Shown here: in pieces, positions 9,470-20,020 of the stretch
How positions within the stretch are numbered: the first letter of the stretch is position 1
Layout of the letters: each line of letters begins with the position of its first letter
Origin: Polynucleobacter necessarius
GTDB lineage: Bacteria > Pseudomonadota > Gammaproteobacteria > Burkholderiales > Burkholderiaceae
Length of the DNA stretch: 64,000 nt
NCBI RefSeq assembly: GCF_900095205.1
Contig: NZ_LT606951.1
Span: 248,001-312,000, forward strand
Direction of reading: 5' to 3'
Notes under the pieces: model-generated
Told to the model about the DNA's origin: nothing
What the model saw: the letters and a program-made list of their open reading frames with translations, nothing else
The model's database searches: none
Translations under genes and position numbers: made by a program

Positions 9470-9982
9470 CTAAATTTTGTTATTTTCCAGCTAGGCTGGT
9501 TTGCCTGCGTGCTGGGCGCAGCCAATCAACAAGTGCTTTGGGCGGTGCTTGGTACCCTTGTTTACATTGCTTTTCATGCCTGGCGTTCCCCCTCTCCAAA
9601 AACCGAAATAAGCCTCTTGTTTAAGGCATTTATTTTTGGGTTGGTGGCTGATACCCTCGTTATGCATTTGGGTTATCTTGATTTTCGGGATGCTTGGCCT
9701 TCACCTTATTTATCGCCACTTTGGATGTGGGTATTGGTGGCGACTACTATTAATAGTTCTTTGAGTTAGCTAAGGGGTGGGCCGGTTTTAGGCGCTGTTT
9801 TAGGGGGTATTTGCGGCCCAATGTCTTATGAGGCAGGCATTCGGATGGGGGCTGGGGCATGGGCTCCTGGTGGCCAAGTGATTGGATTTATCCTAGTTGG
9901 AGCAGTTTGGGCCATAGCTATACCACTCTTTTTCTATTGGGATCGCACCCCAATCGAACATGGCTTAGTGAAAAATCCGTAA
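9470..9982 (+). pseudogene. DUF2878-like membrane protein, start lost and in-frame stop
   Basis: The frame opens after a TAG at 9467-9469 without any ATG. It reads NFVIFQLGWFACVLGAANQQ, the N-terminal pattern of DUF2878-type inner-membrane proteins (family name from memory). It stops at TAG 9767-9769 (INSSLS-stop-LRGGPVLG, probably TGG to TAG) and continues in frame through GICGPMSYEAGIRMGAGAWA to TAA 9980-9982. Hydrophobic segments are spread over the length. Function of the family is not established. Both a missing start and an internal stop indicate decay. Confidence 0.75.
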
Positions 9983-10010
9983 ATTCAGTTTAAAAGTCGC
10001 TTGCAAATAG

Positions 10011-10030
10011 TACTGTTTTTATATACAGTA
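10011..10030. promoter_or_regulatory. LexA/SOS box upstream of recA
   Basis: TACTGTTTTTATATACAGTA matches the proteobacterial SOS operator: CTGT and ACAG separated by eight AT bases, flanked by TA on each side. It lies 73 bases before the chosen recA start and overlaps a plausible -10 (TATACA, 10022-10027) with TTGCAA at 10001 as a possible -35. This predicts LexA repression of recA-recX and induction by DNA damage. Confidence 0.85.
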
Positions 10031-10103
10031 ACTATTAAAAGTTGTTACACAGTAGATAAAACTTCGGGAAAAAGCCCAGTACATGGCGAAAAGGGAATTA
10101 AAA

Positions 10104-11195
10104 ATGGCCTTGGATGACAAAAGAAAATCAGCCTCTTCAGAGTTTGAAGGAATGAGCGGAGACAAGCAAAAAGCATTAACAGCAGCGCTGGCGCAAATCG
10201 AGAAGCAATTCGGCAAAGGCTCAATCATGAGATTGGGCGATGCTGAAATTAGTCAAGATATCCAGGTGGTATCGAGCGGTTCCCTCGGTTTGGATATCGC
10301 TCTTGGAGTTGGCGGTCTTGCACGCGGGCGCGTGATTGAAATCTACGGTCCAGAATCTTCTGGCAAAACAACCCTGACATTACACGCGATTGCTGAAATG
10401 CAAAAGCTTGGCGGTACTTGTGCATTTATTGATGCTGAGCATGCGTTAGATGTGCAGTATGCGTCCCGCCTCGATGTTGACGTAAATAATCTTTTGATTT
10501 CCCAACCAGATACTGGCGAACAAGCCTTAGAAATTGCTGATGCGTTAGTGCGCTCAGGCTCTATCGATTTGATCGTGATTGACTCAGTTGCTGCCTTGGT
10601 TCCGAAGGCTGAGATTGAGGGTGATATGGGCGATTCTTTACCAGGCTTACAAGCTCGTTTGATGAGTCAAGCTTTGCGTAAGTTGACTGGTGCTATCAAA
10701 CGTACCAACACTACAGTGATCTTTATTAATCAGATTCGCATGAAGATTGGTGTGATGTTTGGGTCTCCCGAAACTACTACAGGCGGTAATGCTCTGAAGT
10801 TCTACGCTTCTATGCGTTTGGATATTCGTCGTATTGGTAGCATTAAAAAAGGTGATGAGGTTGTTGGTAACGAAACTCGTGTGAAGGTTGTGAAGAATAA
10901 AGTTTCACCTCCATTCCGTGAGGCCATCTTTGACATTATGTACGGTGCTGGTATTTCAAGAGAAGGTGAAATTATTGATATGGGTGTCGAAGCTGACCTC
11001 GTGGAAAAGTCGGGCTCTTGGTATAGCTATAACGGCGATCGCATTGGTCAAGGTAAAGATAATGTGCGTGAGTTCCTAAAAGAAAACCCAGCTATTGCCA
11101 AAGATATTGAAGCAAAGATTCGTGAGAAATTAGGTATTAAGACTGGTTCAGCAGTGGTGACTGATGTGCTGAGCGAGGAAGAAGAAGTCGAATAA
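10104..11195 (+). CDS. recA: RecA recombinase
   Basis: RecA forms filaments on single-stranded DNA, drives strand exchange and triggers LexA self-cleavage. The ATG at 10104 gives 363 residues and has AGGGA nearby. An in-frame ATG at 10083 would add seven residues and is less well supported. The Walker A motif GPESSGKT lies near residue 83, and [10 protein letters not shown] near residue 155 is the Walker B region. [22 protein letters not shown] covers loops L1/L2 (near 210). The C-terminus is acidic (SEEEEVE), as usual. The gene is intact and followed four bases later by recX. Confidence 0.97.
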   Translation: MALDDKRKSASSEFEGMSGDKQKALTAALAQIEKQFGKGSIMRLGDAEISQDIQVVSSGSLGLDIALGVGGLARGRVIEIYGPESSGKTTLTLHAIAEMQKLGGTCAFIDAEHALDVQYASRLDVDVNNLLISQPDTGEQALEIADALVRSGSIDLIVIDSVAALVPKAEIEGDMGDSLPGLQARLMSQALRKLTGAIKRTNTTVIFINQIRMKIGVMFGSPETTTGGNALKFYASMRLDIRRIGSIKKGDEVVGNETRVKVVKNKVSPPFREAIFDIMYGAGISREGEIIDMGVEADLVEKSGSWYSYNGDRIGQGKDNVREFLKENPAIAKDIEAKIREKLGIKTGSAVVTDVLSEEEEVE

Positions 11196-11199
11196 ATCG

Positions 11200-11718
11200 A
11201 TGTCTGACCAAAGCAGTAAGAAAGTAAAACAAAGCCCGAGTCTCAAAGCTCGGGCTTTGCGTCTTTTATCGCTCCGAGAATATAGCCGAAAGACCTTGGC
11301 TGCCAAACTGAATGAATCAGAACTCAGGTGGAGCAAGATCGGGGCTGGTCAGGCAGAACATACGCCAGAATCCAGAGCTTCCCAGATTGAGGCAGTTTTG
11401 GATGATTTTGAGGCCCGAGGGTGGCTATCTGACGAGCGTTTTGCTGAAGTCTTGGTTCGCCGCCGAAGTGAGCGATATGGAATCCGAAAGATTGCCGACG
11501 AGCTTGAAAGGGCCGGAGTTAATTCAAAACAGTCCGCCAAGTTGCTCAGCGCCCTTAAAGAGACTGAATTCCAGCGGGCTTACGATCTGTGGGCCAGGAA
11601 GTACGGGACATGCGCTCAAGATCAAAGGGGGCGCGCCAGACAGTATCGGTTTTTGGTCTCAAAGGGTTTTAGCTCCGAAGTAGCGGCCAAAATCATCGGC
11701 GGTCAGATTCCTAATTAG
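11200..11718 (+). CDS. recX: Regulatory protein RecX
   Basis: This 172-residue protein starts four bases after recA, so the two are co-transcribed. RecX binds RecA filaments and limits their growth. Family features are the ALRLLSLREYSRKTLAAKL opening helix, the motif GWLSDERFAEVLVRRRSERYG (residues 74-94) and the C-terminal repeat ending RYRFLVSKGFSSE-like (QYRFLVSKGF here). Length matches betaproteobacterial RecX. Confidence 0.9.
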   Translation: MSDQSSKKVKQSPSLKARALRLLSLREYSRKTLAAKLNESELRWSKIGAGQAEHTPESRASQIEAVLDDFEARGWLSDERFAEVLVRRRSERYGIRKIADELERAGVNSKQSAKLLSALKETEFQRAYDLWARKYGTCAQDQRGRARQYRFLVSKGFSSEVAAKIIGGQIPN

Positions 11719-11906
11719 GGCAATTACGGATCTGAAAACGCGATTTGCGGCACTGCAGCATGATAGACTTATGAAGTCGGTCAAGCCGTTCGCATTTATT
11801 CAAATTTGGCAAATTTAGCCAGTTCAAGAGTAAGCATGAGATTGTGGCGACATCGGTTTTACTAATCCTCATCGCTTGCTAAAAAAGATACCATTTCGGA
11901 GTAATT

Positions 11907-13076
11907 ATGAAAATTCATGAGTACCAAGGCAAAGAACTTCTTCGCCAATTTAATGTGCCAGTTCCTAACGGCATTCCTGCATTTAGTGTTGATGAGGCAG
12001 TACAAGCTGCTGAAAAACTGGGTGGTCCAGTATGGGTTGTTAAAGCACAGATTCATGCTGGTGGTCGCGGTAAAGGCGGCGGCGTGAAATTAGCTAAGAG
12101 CATGGATGAAGTAAAGAAATATGCTTCTGAAATTTTGGGCATGCAGCTCAAGACACATCAAACTGGTCCAGAAGGTCAAAAAGTAAATCGTCTTCTCATT
12201 GAAGATGGCGCTGATATCAAAAAAGAGTACTACTTCAGTATCGTTACAGATCGTGGAACACAGAAGAATGTGATCATGGCTTCTAGCGAAGGCGGTATGG
12301 ATATTGAGGAAGTTGCAGAATCTCATCCAGAAAAAATTATCAAAGTATTTGTTGATCCAATGGTTGGTTTGACAGATGCAGATTGCGACATCGTTGCTAA
12401 GGGTATCGGCGTTCCAGAGGCGTCTATTCCAATGGCTCGCGACGTATTTAAAAATTTGTATAAGACTTATTGGGATACCGATGCTTCATTGGTTGAAGTT
12501 AACCCATTAATTCTTGAAGGAAACGGCAAGATCAAGGCTTTGGACGCTAAGTTCAACTTTGATCCAAACGCATTGTTTCGCCATCCAAAAATCGTTGCTT
12601 ATCGCGATATCGATGAAGAAGATGCAGCTGAAATCGAAGCTTCTAAATTTGACCTTGCTTACATCTCGTTAGATGGAAATATTGGCTGTCTCGTTAACGG
12701 TGCTGGTTTGGCTATGGCAACCATGGACACCATTAAGTTGTTCGGTGGCGAGCCAGCAAACTTCTTGGACGTTGGCGGCGGCGCTACAGCTGAAAAAGTA
12801 ACCGAAGCATTCAAGATTATGCTGAAGAACAAAAGTATTGAAGCGATTTTGGTCAACATCTTCGGTGGCATTATGCGTTGCGACGTGATTGCTGACGGTG
12901 TTGTTACTGCATGTAAAGCAGTAAACCTCACTGTGCCTTTGGTTGTGCGTATGAAGGGCACAAATGAAGAGTTGGGCAAGAAGATTCTTGCAGACTCTGG
13001 TTTGCCAATTATTAGCGCCGATTCAATGGCTGAAGCTGCTACTAAGGTAGTTGCTGCTGTTGCCAAAAACAAATAA
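11907..13076 (+). CDS. sucC: Succinyl-CoA ligase, beta subunit
   Basis: The 389-residue protein has the ATP-grasp N-terminal domain starting [20 protein letters not shown], the nucleotide-binding segment [14 protein letters not shown] (about residues 46-59) and the C-terminal CoA-ligase domain with [11 protein letters not shown] and [10 protein letters not shown]. It partners SucD to convert succinyl-CoA to succinate in the TCA cycle while making ATP or GTP. A good GGAG site precedes the start, and sucD follows after 15 bases. Confidence 0.96.
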   Translation: MKIHEYQGKELLRQFNVPVPNGIPAFSVDEAVQAAEKLGGPVWVVKAQIHAGGRGKGGGVKLAKSMDEVKKYASEILGMQLKTHQTGPEGQKVNRLLIEDGADIKKEYYFSIVTDRGTQKNVIMASSEGGMDIEEVAESHPEKIIKVFVDPMVGLTDADCDIVAKGIGVPEASIPMARDVFKNLYKTYWDTDASLVEVNPLILEGNGKIKALDAKFNFDPNALFRHPKIVAYRDIDEEDAAEIEASKFDLAYISLDGNIGCLVNGAGLAMATMDTIKLFGGEPANFLDVGGGATAEKVTEAFKIMLKNKSIEAILVNIFGGIMRCDVIADGVVTACKAVNLTVPLVVRMKGTNEELGKKILADSGLPIISADSMAEAATKVVAAVAKNK

Positions 13077-13091
13077 TCCAGGAATTTCAAT

Positions 13092-13985
13092 ATGTCTATT
13101 TTGATCAATAAAAACACCAAAGTTATTACACAAGGTATTACTGGTAAGACCGGTCAGTTCCATACTGAAAAATGTCAGGAATACGCAAATGGCAAAAACT
13201 GTTTTGTCGCTGGTGTAAATCCTAAAAAGGCTGGCGAGTCCATTTTTAACATTCCAATTTATGCGACTGTTAAAGAGGCGGCTCAGCAAACTGGTGCAAC
13301 TACTTCTGTAATTTATGTTCCACCTCCAGGTGCTGCTGCTGCTATTTGGGAGGCTGTAGAAGCTGATCTTGACTTCGTAATCTGTATCACCGAAGGCATT
13401 CCAGTACGTGACATGCTTGAAGTACGTAACAAAATGCACGCTAAAGAAGCTGCTGGCGGTAAGAAGACTTTATTGTTAGGCCCTAACTGCCCTGGCATCA
13501 TCACTCCAGATGAAATCAAGATCGGCATCATGCCCGGTCATATTCATAAGAAAGGCCGCATTGGCGTTGTTAGCCGTTCAGGTACGCTGACTTATGAGGC
13601 AGTTGGTCAGTTAACGGCTATTGGCTTAGGCCAGTCTACAGCGGTTGGTATTGGTGGCGACCCAATTAATGGCTTGAAGCATATCGACATCATGAGAATG
13701 TTCAACGAAGATCCGGAAACTGATGCAGTGATCATGATCGGTGAAATCGGTGGTCCAGATGAAGCCGAAGCAGCTCGTTGGTGCAAAGACAATATGAAAA
13801 AGCTAGTAGTTGGCTTTATTGCCGGCGTAACCGCCCCTCCAGGCAAGCGTATGGGTCACGCAGGCGCCTTGATTTCTGGTGGTGCGGATACTGCAGATGC
13901 CAAACTTGCCGTAATGGAAGAGTGTGGCTTTAAGGTAACAAAGAATCCTTCAGAAATGGCAGCATTACTCAAAGCCATGTTGTAA
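13092..13985 (+). CDS. sucD: Succinyl-CoA ligase, alpha subunit
   Basis: The 297-residue protein has an N-terminal CoA-binding Rossmann domain (TQGITGKTGQFHTEKC), LLGPNCPGIITPDE near residue 127 and the phosphohistidine motif MGHAGALISGG near residues 254-264. It forms the alpha half of succinyl-CoA synthetase with SucC. It is co-transcribed with sucC and ends at a strong terminator. Confidence 0.96.
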   Translation: MSILINKNTKVITQGITGKTGQFHTEKCQEYANGKNCFVAGVNPKKAGESIFNIPIYATVKEAAQQTGATTSVIYVPPPGAAAAIWEAVEADLDFVICITEGIPVRDMLEVRNKMHAKEAAGGKKTLLLGPNCPGIITPDEIKIGIMPGHIHKKGRIGVVSRSGTLTYEAVGQLTAIGLGQSTAVGIGGDPINGLKHIDIMRMFNEDPETDAVIMIGEIGGPDEAEAARWCKDNMKKLVVGFIAGVTAPPGKRMGHAGALISGGADTADAKLAVMEECGFKVTKNPSEMAALLKAML

Positions 13986-13997
13986 TTCGCATTAAGG

Positions 13998-14029
13998 AAA
14001 AGGATGCTGATAAAACAGCATCCTTTTTT
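13998..14029 (+). terminator. Terminator after sucCD
   Basis: AAAAGGATGCTG and CAGCATCCTTTT form a perfect 12-base stem around a six-base loop, with a T-run. Confidence 0.92.
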
Positions 14030-14098
14030 GGAAGTAATAGCAGTTAAAGCAAATGGTAGTTAAAACATAAAATAAAACATAAAAACGTAGTAGACATC

Positions 14099-14806
14099 AT
14101 GGATTTTTCAGTATTTTCAGGGCCAGCATTTTGGGCGGCACTTTTATCAATTATTGTTGCTAATATTTTGTTGTCTGGTGATAACGCAGTCGTGATTGCT
14201 CTTGCATCACGCAATTTGCCACCCGCTCAACAAAAGAAAGCTATTTTTTGGGGTAGCGCAGCCGCTATCATTTTGCGAGTTGTTCTCACAATCACAGCAG
14301 TTCAATTATTAATATTGCCTTATCTGAAATTAATTGGCGGAATATTGCTGTTCTACATTGGTGTGCAGCTATTGGCCGATAGCGGAGAAGAAGAGGATAT
14401 GGATGCGCACCCAAATATTTGGGGTGCGATTCGTACAATTTTGGTGGCAGATCTAGTGATGAGTTTAGATAATGTTTTGGCGGTAGCAGCTGCCGCTCAA
14501 AAAGGTCCAGAAGAAACGCGCTTGGTTTTGTTGATTATTGGCTTGGGCCTATCTATTCCCCTCATTATTTTTGGTAGCGCTATGTTGTTAAAAGTGATGG
14601 ATCGCTTTCCAATCATCATTACTCTTGGTGCTGGTCTATTAGGCTTGTTAGCGGGTGGGATGCTGGTTGAAGATCCTGCTATTAAGGAATTTATTCAAGC
14701 CGTATTGGAAGATGCCCATATGATTTTTGAGGGCGTCGGAGTTGTTATTGTTTTATTGGTTGGCACTTATCTTAAAAAGAAACAGAAGCATAAAGAAGCG
14801 GCATAA
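14099..14806 (+). CDS. TerC-family integral membrane protein (YjbE type)
   Basis: The 235-residue, seven-helix protein has the TerC signature aspartates in LLSGDNAVVIALA (about residues 25-37) and MSLDNVLAVAAAA (about 120-132). Family members export or sense divalent metals, notably manganese, and support secretion of metal-dependent exoenzymes; the exact role here is inferred. The C-terminus is basic (KKKQKHKEAA). It has its own short 5' region after the sucCD terminator. Confidence 0.85.
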   Translation: MDFSVFSGPAFWAALLSIIVANILLSGDNAVVIALASRNLPPAQQKKAIFWGSAAAIILRVVLTITAVQLLILPYLKLIGGILLFYIGVQLLADSGEEEDMDAHPNIWGAIRTILVADLVMSLDNVLAVAAAAQKGPEETRLVLLIIGLGLSIPLIIFGSAMLLKVMDRFPIIITLGAGLLGLLAGGMLVEDPAIKEFIQAVLEDAHMIFEGVGVVIVLLVGTYLKKKQKHKEAA

Positions 14807-14912
14807 ATTCCTCTTCTTAAATCAGAAATGCCGGCTTTTTTATATTCAGATGACTTGTTGACAAGAAGCCTAAGTTGGATGATGAGCCTTTTCACAAAAG
14901 GAGCAAAAAGTT

Positions 14913-15455
14913 ATGCAAAGCGAGTGTCAAGATACACAAATTGAGATGCATAAAAAGGATCGGGAACCTGTCCCTCAGGCAGGTTTTACTCTGATTGAGG
15001 TGATGGTGGTAGTTGCCATCATTGGTATTTTGGTGGCAGTTGCAGTTCCTCAGTATCAGGATTACATTGCGCGTAGTCGCGTTGTAGAGGGGATGAACCT
15101 ATCTTCAAGTGCCAAACTTGCAGTAACTGAAGCTTTTGCTAGTCGCGGGACTGTGCCTATGGATGATGCAACTAATGGATCATTTAGCTTTGCGCCTACT
15201 CGTAGTGTGAAGCTAATAGAAATTACATCATCAGGTGTGATTGCTATTGATTACCAAATTAGTGTTGCACCAGAGGGAAAGAATGCTTTGCATTTGATTC
15301 CAACAAACGAACCTGATGCCAACGTGCCAAAACCTTTGGATTTATCTAAATCAGAGGGCGCTACATGGTCTGGAGGATGGTCGTGTAGGTCCAGAGAGAC
15401 AAGCTTACCCTCTCAATTGCTATCTTCAGAATGTAGGATTAGGAAGGAGTTGTAG
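14913..15455 (+). CDS. pilA: Type IV pilin, PilA-like
   Basis: The 180-residue prepilin has a 24-residue hydrophilic leader ending in G, cleaved before FTLIEVMVVVAIIGILVAVA, the canonical N-methylated pilin helix with Glu5. AAAAGGAG nine bases upstream supports the long-leader start. A shorter start at the internal Met (codon 12) would give a more usual leader. Two cysteines near the C-terminus (WSCRS and SECRI) form the D-region disulfide. It would be processed by PilD and assembled by the type IV pilus machine, which is not in this window. The frame is intact, beside broken surface genes. Confidence 0.85.
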   Translation: MQSECQDTQIEMHKKDREPVPQAGFTLIEVMVVVAIIGILVAVAVPQYQDYIARSRVVEGMNLSSSAKLAVTEAFASRGTVPMDDATNGSFSFAPTRSVKLIEITSSGVIAIDYQISVAPEGKNALHLIPTNEPDANVPKPLDLSKSEGATWSGGWSCRSRETSLPSQLLSSECRIRKEL

Positions 15456-15519
15456 GAAGTGTGAAAAGGCTGCTCCTGCAGCGGCTTTTGTCTAGATCCT
15501 ATTGGGGTAATATGCAAAT

Positions 15520-16886
15520 ATGAATCCACAGATAGGTTTTCTTCTAAATAAATCGCTTGAATCTCTAAGAAATTCAAATTTAGATTCAGCGGAATTATAT
15601 CTAAAACAGGCGCTGAGATTACAGCCTAGTAATCCTCATTCTCTCAGGCTTCTTGGAGTCATTTTCTGCCCAACGTGGACAATATTCAGAGGCCCTTAAG
15701 TATTTAAATGACTCTTTAAAAGCCCTCCCAAAAAATTCTTTAGCATTAAGTAATTTAGGTAATGTGTTGCACGAGCTTAAGCAATATGAGAATGCTATAG
15801 ATGCTTATGACAAGTCAATCAAAATAGATCCAAAATATGCTGAAGCTTGGTCTAACAAGGGTAATGCTTTGTATGAGCTTAAACGTTTTGATGAGGCTGT
15901 AGCCCATTTTGATAAAGCCTTAAGTCTGTGGATCCTCATTATTACGAAGCTTCATGGAATAAAAGCCTTTCTCTTTTGTTGCAGGAAGACTTTGTAAATG
16001 GTTTACCGCTCTATGAAAGTAGATGGAATATAAAGATAGTCAGCGCGAGACAGCGGGCAAGCGTGATTTCGATAAACCTACTTGGCGTGGCACAGAGTCA
16101 CTTCAGGGTAAAACTATTCTGCTTTATGGGGAGCAAGGACTTGGTGATTTCATTCAATTTTGTAGATATGTCAAATTAGTTTCTTGCTTAGGCGCTGAAG
16201 TTATTTTGGAGACTCCTAGCGTACTGGCTGGCTTAATGGAAAAATTAGACGACATCTCACAGTTGGTCATTAAGGGCGAGGAGTTGCCAGTATTTGATTA
16301 TCAATACCCACTCTTGGGTCTACCATTGGCACTAAATACAAGCATTTTTTCTGTTCCTGCGAGCATGTCCTACATAGCCGTTGATCCAAATAAGGTGGCT
16401 GAATGGAGTCTTAAGCTGGGAAAAAAACCAAAAATGCGAATTGGTGTGGTTTGGAGCAGTATTTCTAACTTTAAGGACGACTCCAAAAGAAGTTTGATGC
16501 TGATTGATTTTGTTAAAGCCTTTCCATCAGAGGGATTTGAGTACTTTTGCTTGCAAAAGGGGATAAAAGATTGCGACAAAGATTTCTTTGAAAATTATAA
16601 AAATATTGGATTCTTTGGTGATGAGTTAGAAGACCTTGAAGATACGGCTGCGCTTATTGAAAACCTTGATTTGGTAATTAGTACCTGTACCAGCGTACCT
16701 CATCTAAGTGGTGCCTTGGGTAAAGAGACATGGATTCTTTTATCACATGTACCTGATTGGCGATGGCTCTTAGAAAGGGATGATAGTCCTTGGTATCCAT
16801 CAGTAAAACTGTATAGGCAGTCGGAAATTAATAATTGGAATAAAGCGCTTGAAAATATTCATCTTGATCTAAAGGGTTTGATTTAG
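15520..16886 (+). pseudogene. TPR protein with GT9-like glycosyltransferase domain, frameshifted
   Basis: The start at 15520 opens with MNPQIGFLLNKSLESLRNSN. Three frame changes are needed: about 15660 (a T-run in VISAQRGQYSEA), about 15925 (KALSL to DPHYYEASW) and about 16025-16060. The N-terminal third consists of TPR units (SNLGNVLHELKQYENAIDAY, SNKGNALYELKRFDEA). The C-terminal half resembles TPR-linked glycosyltransferases, with LLYGEQGLGDFIQFCRY, MRIGVVWS and STCTSVPHLSGALG. Such proteins usually act in surface glycan or protein glycosylation. It is broken and probably non-functional. Confidence 0.8.
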
Positions 16887-16936
16887 GATGATTTTCTAAG
16901 GCGAATGTTTCGATAAGGAAAGTAAATTGGCGATAT

Positions 16937-17657
16937 ATGAGTATCTTAAATAAACCTTACGTACAGGTTATAGATGGACGTTATGGACCGTGCTATACCT
17001 TTACTAGAGATGAATATATTGGCAGGTCTGTTTTTAGTTACGGCGAATACAATAAAGACGAGTGTGAATACGTTGTGACACTTGCTAATGAAAAGAAGGG
17101 ATTGGTCCTTGACATAGGCGCCAATATTGGAAATATTTCTCAGGCTTTAATAGCCGCAGGTCACGATGTTATTGCTTTCGAGCCGCAACCTGAGGTGTGC
17201 GAGTTGCTCAGGTTAAATTGTCCAAATGCAGTAATACATAATATGGCACTTGGATCATTAAATACGTCAATGCAAATGCCAAAGCTTGATTACTCCAAAA
17301 GGGGAAATTATGGTGGTGTAGCAATTGGCTCAGGCATAGGGCTAGCTGTTGAAATTAAAACCCTAGACAGCTTTAATTTTGATAACGTTAGTTTAATTAA
17401 AGTAGATGTAGAGGGTTTTGAGGAGTAAGTTTTGCTTGGCGGTAAAAATACAATCGCGAAATCAAGCCCTATTATTTATTTAGAGGCAGATAGACCTGAA
17501 AAATTAGCATCCTTGAGTAAATTACTGGTAGAGCTTGGGGTACTGGCATACACCTCATAATCCACCGCTATTTAATCCAAATAACTTCTTTAAGAATAAG
17601 AAAAATATTTGAGGCGCTAACTATGTTTCCTTTGATTGGGGGGTGCCGACCAATTAA
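16937..17657 (+). pseudogene. FkbM-family methyltransferase, broken
   Basis: The frame from 16937 includes the SAM-binding core LVLDIGANIGNISQALIAAG and FEPQPEVCELLRLN, then KTLDSF and LIKVDVEGFEE. It is cut by TAA at 17426-17428. The frame continues past the stop with VLLGGKNTIAKSSPIIYLEA. An extra G near 17535 shifts it to GYWHTPHNPPLFNPNNFF, and a TGA interrupts ANYVSFDW soon after. FkbM methyltransferases O-methylate sugars of glycans. With the preceding TPR-GT gene it suggests a lost surface-decoration module. Confidence 0.82.
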
Positions 17658-17765
17658 AAAATAGTAACTTTTTATGTGCCGCAAAATCACTTATCACCTA
17701 GTGAGTTACAGTTTTTTGGTGGCATTTAAGTGTCGTTAAGTTATCTGCTCTGAATGCAGCCAAGG

Positions 17766-18251
17766 TTAGCTTGGCTCTCCCGCCTTCCACTCCCCAGATT
17801 TGCCGCCACTTTTCTCTAAGAGCTTGATTTCACCCATCACCATTCCTCGGTCTATTGCTTTGTACATGTCGTAGATTGTGAGGAGGGCTACTTGGACTGC
17901 GGTGAGGGCTTCCATTTCAACGCCAGTAGGACCGGTAGTTTCCGCCCTGACTTGGCAGTAGATACTGCTTTCATTGGGATTGGATTCGAAGCTTAGGCTA
18001 ACGTGGGTCAGTGCTAGCGGATGACAAAACGGAATAAGGTCGGATGTCTTCTTGGACGCTTGGATACCAGCTATTCGGGCTATACCCAATACATCACCTT
18101 TTTTATGGGTGCCAGCATTCACCATATTGAAGGTCTCAGGAAGCATCGTAATCTTCCCGCTAGCTATGGCAATGCGATGGGTGTTCGGCTTATTGCTAAC
18201 GTTTACCATATGGGCGTGCCCGCTGGTATCAAAATGAGTTAGTTTGTTCAT
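17766..18251 (-). CDS. moaC: Cyclic pyranopterin monophosphate synthase MoaC
   Basis: MoaC carries out the second half of cPMP formation from GTP in molybdenum cofactor synthesis. Starting at 18251 ([20 protein letters not shown]) gives 161 residues, the family length; the frame extends upstream but without family sequence. Signature blocks are [34 protein letters not shown] and the catalytic lysine and aspartate region [22 protein letters not shown]. It is divergent from the M48 gene, only 23 bases apart. Its retention implies a molybdoenzyme still in use. Confidence 0.95.
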   Translation of the reverse strand: MNKLTHFDTSGHAHMVNVSNKPNTHRIAIASGKITMLPETFNMVNAGTHKKGDVLGIARIAGIQASKKTSDLIPFCHPLALTHVSLSFESNPNESSIYCQVRAETTGPTGVEMEALTAVQVALLTIYDMYKAIDRGMVMGEIKLLEKSGGKSGEWKAGEPS

Positions 18252-18274
18252 GGGATAAGCTTTACCATATAGAG

Positions 18275-19978
18275 ATGCAAGATATAAAGCTAGCCACAAA
18301 ACCCTCTCTTTTACGCCGTATTTTGGCAGTTCAATTGGTGCTGGCAATGTCTTGCTCTGGAATTCCGGCGCATGCAGCTTCCCCAGTGGGTGATGTTTCA
18401 GTAGAGGGGAGTTCGGCAGCTATTCAGAATATTGGTAGGGTAATGCAGTCACCTGATGCGCGACCTGCTAATGCACCAACTCGTAGTTCAATGCAAAGTC
18501 AGCCAACCATTATTTTGCCCGATATAGGGGATCCCGGAGGCGATACTTTAACGCGATTGGATGAGCGTAAATATGGTGAGATGATCATGCGCCAAATTCG
18601 TCCAGATCCTGACTATTCAAACGATTTGCTGATTTACGATTTTCTAAATCTAATGGAGCGTCGCTTATTACAGGCTGCCCGAAAGTTGCAATTAGGTGGG
18701 GCTAATGAACAAGGGAGTGGCAACTATAACTTCGAAGTATTTGCCGTGAAAGATAGCAGTATTAATGCGTTTGCCTTACCCGGAGGATTTATTGGTTTTC
18801 ATACGGGCTTACTTGTGAGCGCTGAATCTGATTCTGAGGTAGCTTCAGTGATGGGGCATGAAACGGGTCACGTACTGCAGCGCCATTTAGCTCGTCAAAT
18901 GGATAAGCAAACTACTAATATGATGATTGCTTTAGCTGGATTAGTTTTGGGGGCTTTAGCAGCTTCGCACAATCCTTCTGCAGCGGCTGGTCTCATGCAG
19001 GGTGGTCAAGCGCTTGCTGTCAATAATCAACTTTCTTACTCTCGGAATGCAGAGCGTGAAGCTGATCGTATTGGCTTTCAGATTTTGGATGCTAGTGGAT
19101 ATGATGTAAATGGCGCACCAGGATTTTTTCAGCGTTTGCAAAAAGCAACTGGAATAATGGACAATGGCGCACCAGGATATGTGCGGACTCACCCATTAAC
19201 AACAGACCGTATTGCTGATATGCAAGATAGAACTCGGACTGTCTCTAAAGCGGTCAATATCACAGCCTCCCCAGAGTTTTATTTCATTAAAGCTCGAGCC
19301 CACATGGAACAGTCAGGTAGTTCTAGTGGTATGTACGATCTTAAAAATACATTTGATAGCCTAAGTAAGCAGCAACCAATCGGTAAGCAGCTTGAAGGTT
19401 TTTATGGTTTGACTTTAATAGCGCAACGTCAAGGAAAAATAGATCAAGCTGAAGCCGATTTGCAGCAGGTTCGAAATATTGTTCAGAAGATGGGCGCTTC
19501 TAATTCGTCGACTTATAGACAAAGTCTCGCATTAGATATCACTGCTTCAGAATTAACTTTGACTAAAGGTAAAAGTGAAGAGGCGCTTCAAATTGCCCAA
19601 GCCTCACTTAAAACTTATCCGCAATCTTATGCAGCAGGCGCTGCCATGATTAATGCTGAGCTCAAGCTTGGCCGCACCAATGATGCAATTAATTGGTTAA
19701 AAGCTCGCACTAGATCTCAGCCAAATGAAATTGTCTGGTGGTCCTTGCTTTCTAAAGCTTATGATCAAGCTAATAATGTTCCAATGCGTCATTACGCCCT
19801 TGGTGAAAAGTATGCGCTGGAAGGGGCCTGGCCTTCTGCAATTGAACAGTTGCGTATTGCTCGCTCGGCCGGCGGTGCTGATTTCTACCAAGGGTCCAGT
19901 ATTGATGCTCGTCTACGCGAAATGCAAAGACAATACCAAGAAGAACTCAAGGAGCAGGGTAAGCAAGCCCCAGGCTAA
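18275..19978 (+). CDS. bepA: M48 metalloprotease with TPR domain, BepA-like
   Basis: The 567-residue protein has a signal peptide (hydrophobic core [13 protein letters not shown], cleavage near AHA-A at residue 35). The zinc-protease core has GHETGH at residues 194-199 (HExxH) and the third ligand in [11 protein letters not shown] long C-terminal helical TPR region follows. BepA proteins act in the periplasm, degrading or chaperoning stalled outer-membrane proteins such as LptD. The gene is intact and longer than E. coli BepA (about 487), mostly from the N-terminal linker. Confidence 0.88.
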   Translation: MQDIKLATKPSLLRRILAVQLVLAMSCSGIPAHAASPVGDVSVEGSSAAIQNIGRVMQSPDARPANAPTRSSMQSQPTIILPDIGDPGGDTLTRLDERKYGEMIMRQIRPDPDYSNDLLIYDFLNLMERRLLQAARKLQLGGANEQGSGNYNFEVFAVKDSSINAFALPGGFIGFHTGLLVSAESDSEVASVMGHETGHVLQRHLARQMDKQTTNMMIALAGLVLGALAASHNPSAAAGLMQGGQALAVNNQLSYSRNAEREADRIGFQILDASGYDVNGAPGFFQRLQKATGIMDNGAPGYVRTHPLTTDRIADMQDRTRTVSKAVNITASPEFYFIKARAHMEQSGSSSGMYDLKNTFDSLSKQQPIGKQLEGFYGLTLIAQRQGKIDQAEADLQQVRNIVQKMGASNSSTYRQSLALDITASELTLTKGKSEEALQIAQASLKTYPQSYAAGAAMINAELKLGRTNDAINWLKARTRSQPNEIVWWSLLSKAYDQANNVPMRHYALGEKYALEGAWPSAIEQLRIARSAGGADFYQGSSIDARLREMQRQYQEELKEQGKQAPG

Positions 19979-20020
19979 GCTGTTGGCTTTGCAATGAAAC
20001 GATAGCGTGTGGATAGCTCA

